This document shows, piece after piece, positions 11,634 to 13,783 of a stretch of DNA of 13,783 nucleotides. This DNA is from Candidatus Brocadiia bacterium (GTDB taxonomy: Bacteria > Planctomycetota > PUPC01 > DSUN01), in assembly GCA_016782825.1 (NCBI GenBank), contig JADHXT010000051.1, forward strand, positions 1-13,783, in the 5' to 3' direction. A model generated the notes under the pieces. The model did not search any database. It was not told the origin of the DNA and worked only from the letters and a program-made list of their open reading frames with translations. The stretch's first letter is position 1. Each line of letters starts with the position of its first letter. Made by a program: the position numbers and the translations under genes.

Positions 11634-13783
11634 TTACCTGGCGTAGAGCTTCGCGAACTTCATCACTTCGTGGAACGTCTTCGTCCCGGTCGGGGAGAAG
11701 GCCGAATGCTCCACGTTGCCCTCCCGCATCCGCTGGCGGCACACGTTGAAGTGCCAGGGCAGCGATTCGGTCGGCTTCCTGCCGACGACCTGGTGCAGCG
11801 GGTCGTTCGTCCTCTCGACGACGGGGATGCGGGCCTCCACGGCCCAGTAGCCCTGGCCCACGTGGGTTGCGACCTGTGCCTTCGAGGCCCACTGCCACCA
11901 CTTCCCCTTGGGCGCCTGCCTGTCGAGATCGCACACCGCCCCGGCAGGGTTGATCGCGATCTGGTAGTAGGAGTGTGAGTCCGTCTCGATCAGTATCTCG
12001 ACGACGTCCCCCATGAAGAGAGCCGGATCGTCGTGCCGCTTCGTCCCGATGTTCACGCGGCCCCCCGCTTCCTCCTGGCAGCGAACCGCGAAGTAGAGGC
12101 CGCCCTTGCCCCACGCCACCTTGAACTGGGTGGCGAACTTGGGCTTGCGGCCCGTCCTCACCTCCCTGAGCTTGCGGGTCGCGTGGACGGGGCACTTTTG
12201 CCAGAACTCGTCGTCGAGCTTGCCGTCGATGCGAATGCCGCTGGCGTCGCGGGCGAGGCGCAGCGTGGGCACAGGCCCGCGGGGCCTGCCGAGTTGCTTG
12301 CCTTTGTTCCTCAGCGCCTCGAGGTAGTCGGCGATCAGGGCGATGCGTCTGCCGTAGACGGACGCGGGTTCCGCCTTCCGCTGCGCGGTGGCGAAGAGCT
12401 CAAAGGTGCGGTCGATCTTCGCCTTGTCGGTCTGCATGTCCTGCCAGTTGGCCTCGCAGTAGCGGAAGAAGGCCTTCATCTCCTCCTCGGCGGCGCCGTA
12501 GAAGAGGCGGCAGTATTCGTCGAACAGGTCATCGACGCTCTGGTCTCTGCCGCCCCAGTACATGCGGGCGGTGAAGTAGACCTGGACGTGGTTGAAGCCG
12601 ATGGCCACCTTGTCGAAGTCCTGCCGCACGGAGAGCCAGATGTCCTCGCCCTGTGAGATGCCCTTGGTGGCGTTGATGCTCTCGCCGATGACGTGGGGCA
12701 GAAAGGCCGGCAGGTACCAGCCGCGGTCGGTGAACGGGTAGTTCTCGAAGACCATGATCGGGTTGTCGGTTTTGGCGACCCAGCCCTCGCGCAGCTTGCG
12801 GATCTCCTCCTGCTGCTCCGGCCGGCTGTTCCTGGGCCGCCGGCCGCCGACGATGCAGACCAGCACATTGGGCTCCACCTTCTGGATCTTCAGCGGCGGC
12901 AGCGTGTAGGCTCCGTAAGCGCAGTTGGAGACCATCTTGTCCGGGTGAGTCTTCCTCACCTCCCTCGCCACGCGGTTCACGAAGTCCCACACGTAGTCGG
13001 ACAGCCGCCCGCGGTAGCCGCGCTCCGGCGTGTCCTTCCCCTCGCACCGCTTGCACTGGCAGATGGCCACGTAGCCGTCCGGCGGCATGACCGAGGCCAC
13101 CGGGAACTTGTAGTGGTCGAACAACGCGCCCGCGTAGCGGACGATCTCGCGGAGCAGCTCCTCGTTGGAGTAGCACAACTGGTTGTTCTTCTTGCCGGGG
13201 CTGTTGTCACGTTTCCCGCCGTAGAGCGCGAACCACTCCGGATGGGCTGCCAGGATCTCGGGACGACGCGTCATGGTGCGCAGCCCATGGGCGCTCGGGA
13301 GACCGTAGGGGTCGCGAACGCCGAGTCGCATCGCCCACATCGCCGTCTCGCGGCCGTGCACCCCGAAGCGGAAGTTGATTCGGCGCACGGGGAAGGCCGG
13401 CCGCACGGTCTCGTCCACCTTGGGCAGCGGGATGGTGGCCCGCTTGGGCACCACCTCGCCCAGCTCGCCGGGCAGATACCACCGCACGCCGAGGCTGCGG
13501 AGGAAGCCGCACACGGCATTGAAGGAGCCGCGTTCGTCGAAGCCCCAGACGTGTATCGTTTCGCTCTTGTCCACCCACTCGGACATGGGCTTGCCGACGT
13601 CCCACGCCCTGCCGGTGTAGTGTTTGCGGAGCTGCGACATGGGATTGCCCCACGTGGCGCCCGTGATCCTGTCCCACTCCTTGTGCACCCGCCCGCTGGT
13701 CCAGTCGCTGTGGCTGCGGGGCCACGGCTCGATGGGCGTGAAGTCGGTGTCGTCGCCGATCAGCACCAGCCAGTTGCCGCGGG
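11634..13783 (-). CDS. DUF4838 protein with C-terminal CBM9-like domain, 5' end outside window
   Basis: The frame is open from the TAA at 11634 to the right edge, so the true start and any signal peptide are outside; 715 residues are visible. Residues below are numbered from the in-frame GTG at 13766, which I take as internal because RGNWLV precedes it in frame. The N-terminal part fits the alpha+beta domain before DUF4838 and ends in RWYLPGELGEVVPK (95-108). The DUF4838 core (about 125-430) has HPEWFALYGGKR, QLCYSNEEL, MPPDGYVAICQCKRC (CxCxxC at 236-241), THPDKMVSNCAYGAY and GISQGEDIW, with Glu374 a catalytic candidate. After a helical linker, residues 500-708 resemble a family 9 carbohydrate-binding module: IRIDGKLDDEFWQ, LYFAVRCQE, DVVEILIETD, SYYQIAINPAGAVCD and YWAVEARIP. 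This suggests a polysaccharide-bound enzyme. Specificity is unknown. It is a diverged paralogue of the neighbouring plus-strand gene. Confidence 0.87.
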   Translation of the reverse strand, partial: RGNWLVLIGDDTDFTPIEPWPRSHSDWTSGRVHKEWDRITGATWGNPMSQLRKHYTGRAWDVGKPMSEWVDKSETIHVWGFDERGSFNAVCGFLRSLGVRWYLPGELGEVVPKRATIPLPKVDETVRPAFPVRRINFRFGVHGRETAMWAMRLGVRDPYGLPSAHGLRTMTRRPEILAAHPEWFALYGGKRDNSPGKKNNQLCYSNEELLREIVRYAGALFDHYKFPVASVMPPDGYVAICQCKRCEGKDTPERGYRGRLSDYVWDFVNRVAREVRKTHPDKMVSNCAYGAYTLPPLKIQKVEPNVLVCIVGGRRPRNSRPEQQEEIRKLREGWVAKTDNPIMVFENYPFTDRGWYLPAFLPHVIGESINATKGISQGEDIWLSVRQDFDKVAIGFNHVQVYFTARMYWGGRDQSVDDLFDEYCRLFYGAAEEEMKAFFRYCEANWQDMQTDKAKIDRTFELFATAQRKAEPASVYGRRIALIADYLEALRNKGKQLGRPRGPVPTLRLARDASGIRIDGKLDDEFWQKCPVHATRKLREVRTGRKPKFATQFKVAWGKGGLYFAVRCQEEAGGRVNIGTKRHDDPALFMGDVVEILIETDSHSYYQIAINPAGAVCDLDRQAPKGKWWQWASKAQVATHVGQGYWAVEARIPVVERTNDPLHQVVGRKPTESLPWHFNVCRQRMREGNVEHSAFSPTGTKTFHEVMKFAKLYAR

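Overview
This high-GC window reads as part of a secreted-carbohydrate-enzyme locus from a bacterium of the Planctomycetota/Verrucomicrobiota/Lentisphaerota kind. The evidence for that placement is indirect: two DUF4838-type proteins, a very large heparinase II/III-like protein, calcium-loop propeller and beta-helix proteins, a Tat-type twin-arginine signal of the style common in planctomycete oxidoreductases, and no SusC/SusD pair. No rRNA, tRNA or phylogenetic marker is present, so the phylum is an inference.

Layout from left to right. (1) Minus strand, 1-1930: N-terminal 643 residues of a secreted protein that starts as a right-handed beta-helix and changes near residue 257 to a different, probably helical, domain; its C-terminus lies outside the window. 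(2) Minus, 1949-3466: a secreted beta-propeller with five aspartate-rich calcium loops, 18 bases upstream of gene 1 and probably co-transcribed with it. (3) Minus, 3527-3694: a complete Tat signal peptide followed by only about 20 residues, best read as the stump of a deleted oxidoreductase-type gene whose promoter still faces genes 2 and 1. (4) Minus, 3972-4793: a secreted CE1/LpqC-type serine esterase with its own promoter and a leader holding two small hairpins. (5) 4794-5403: about 600 bases without a gene, carrying two diverged copies of a roughly 130-base direct repeat and a run of 11 C. (6) Minus, 5404-8871: a 1155-residue three-part protein with a beta-rich N-terminal region, a heparinase II/III-like alpha toroid and a C-terminal beta-sandwich. 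(7) Plus, 9166-11448: a DUF4838 protein with a C-terminal galactose-binding-like module, divergent from gene 6. (8) Minus, 11634 to the right edge: a second DUF4838 protein with a C-terminal CBM9-like module, convergent with gene 7; its N-terminus lies outside.

Working model (inference): every intact protein whose N-terminus is visible carries a signal peptide, so the locus encodes an envelope or extracellular system that attacks an acidic or esterified polysaccharide. The heparinase-like protein and perhaps the propeller and beta-helix proteins would act as lyases or binding modules, the esterase would remove ester substituents, and the two DUF4838 proteins would be exo-acting hydrolase-like enzymes of unknown specificity. 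No transporter, regulator or sulfatase is visible, so the substrate cannot be named. The most notable points are the paired DUF4838 paralogues with a shared CxCxxC motif but different C-terminal modules, the beta-helix/helical chimera, the Tat-signal stump, and the repeat pair.
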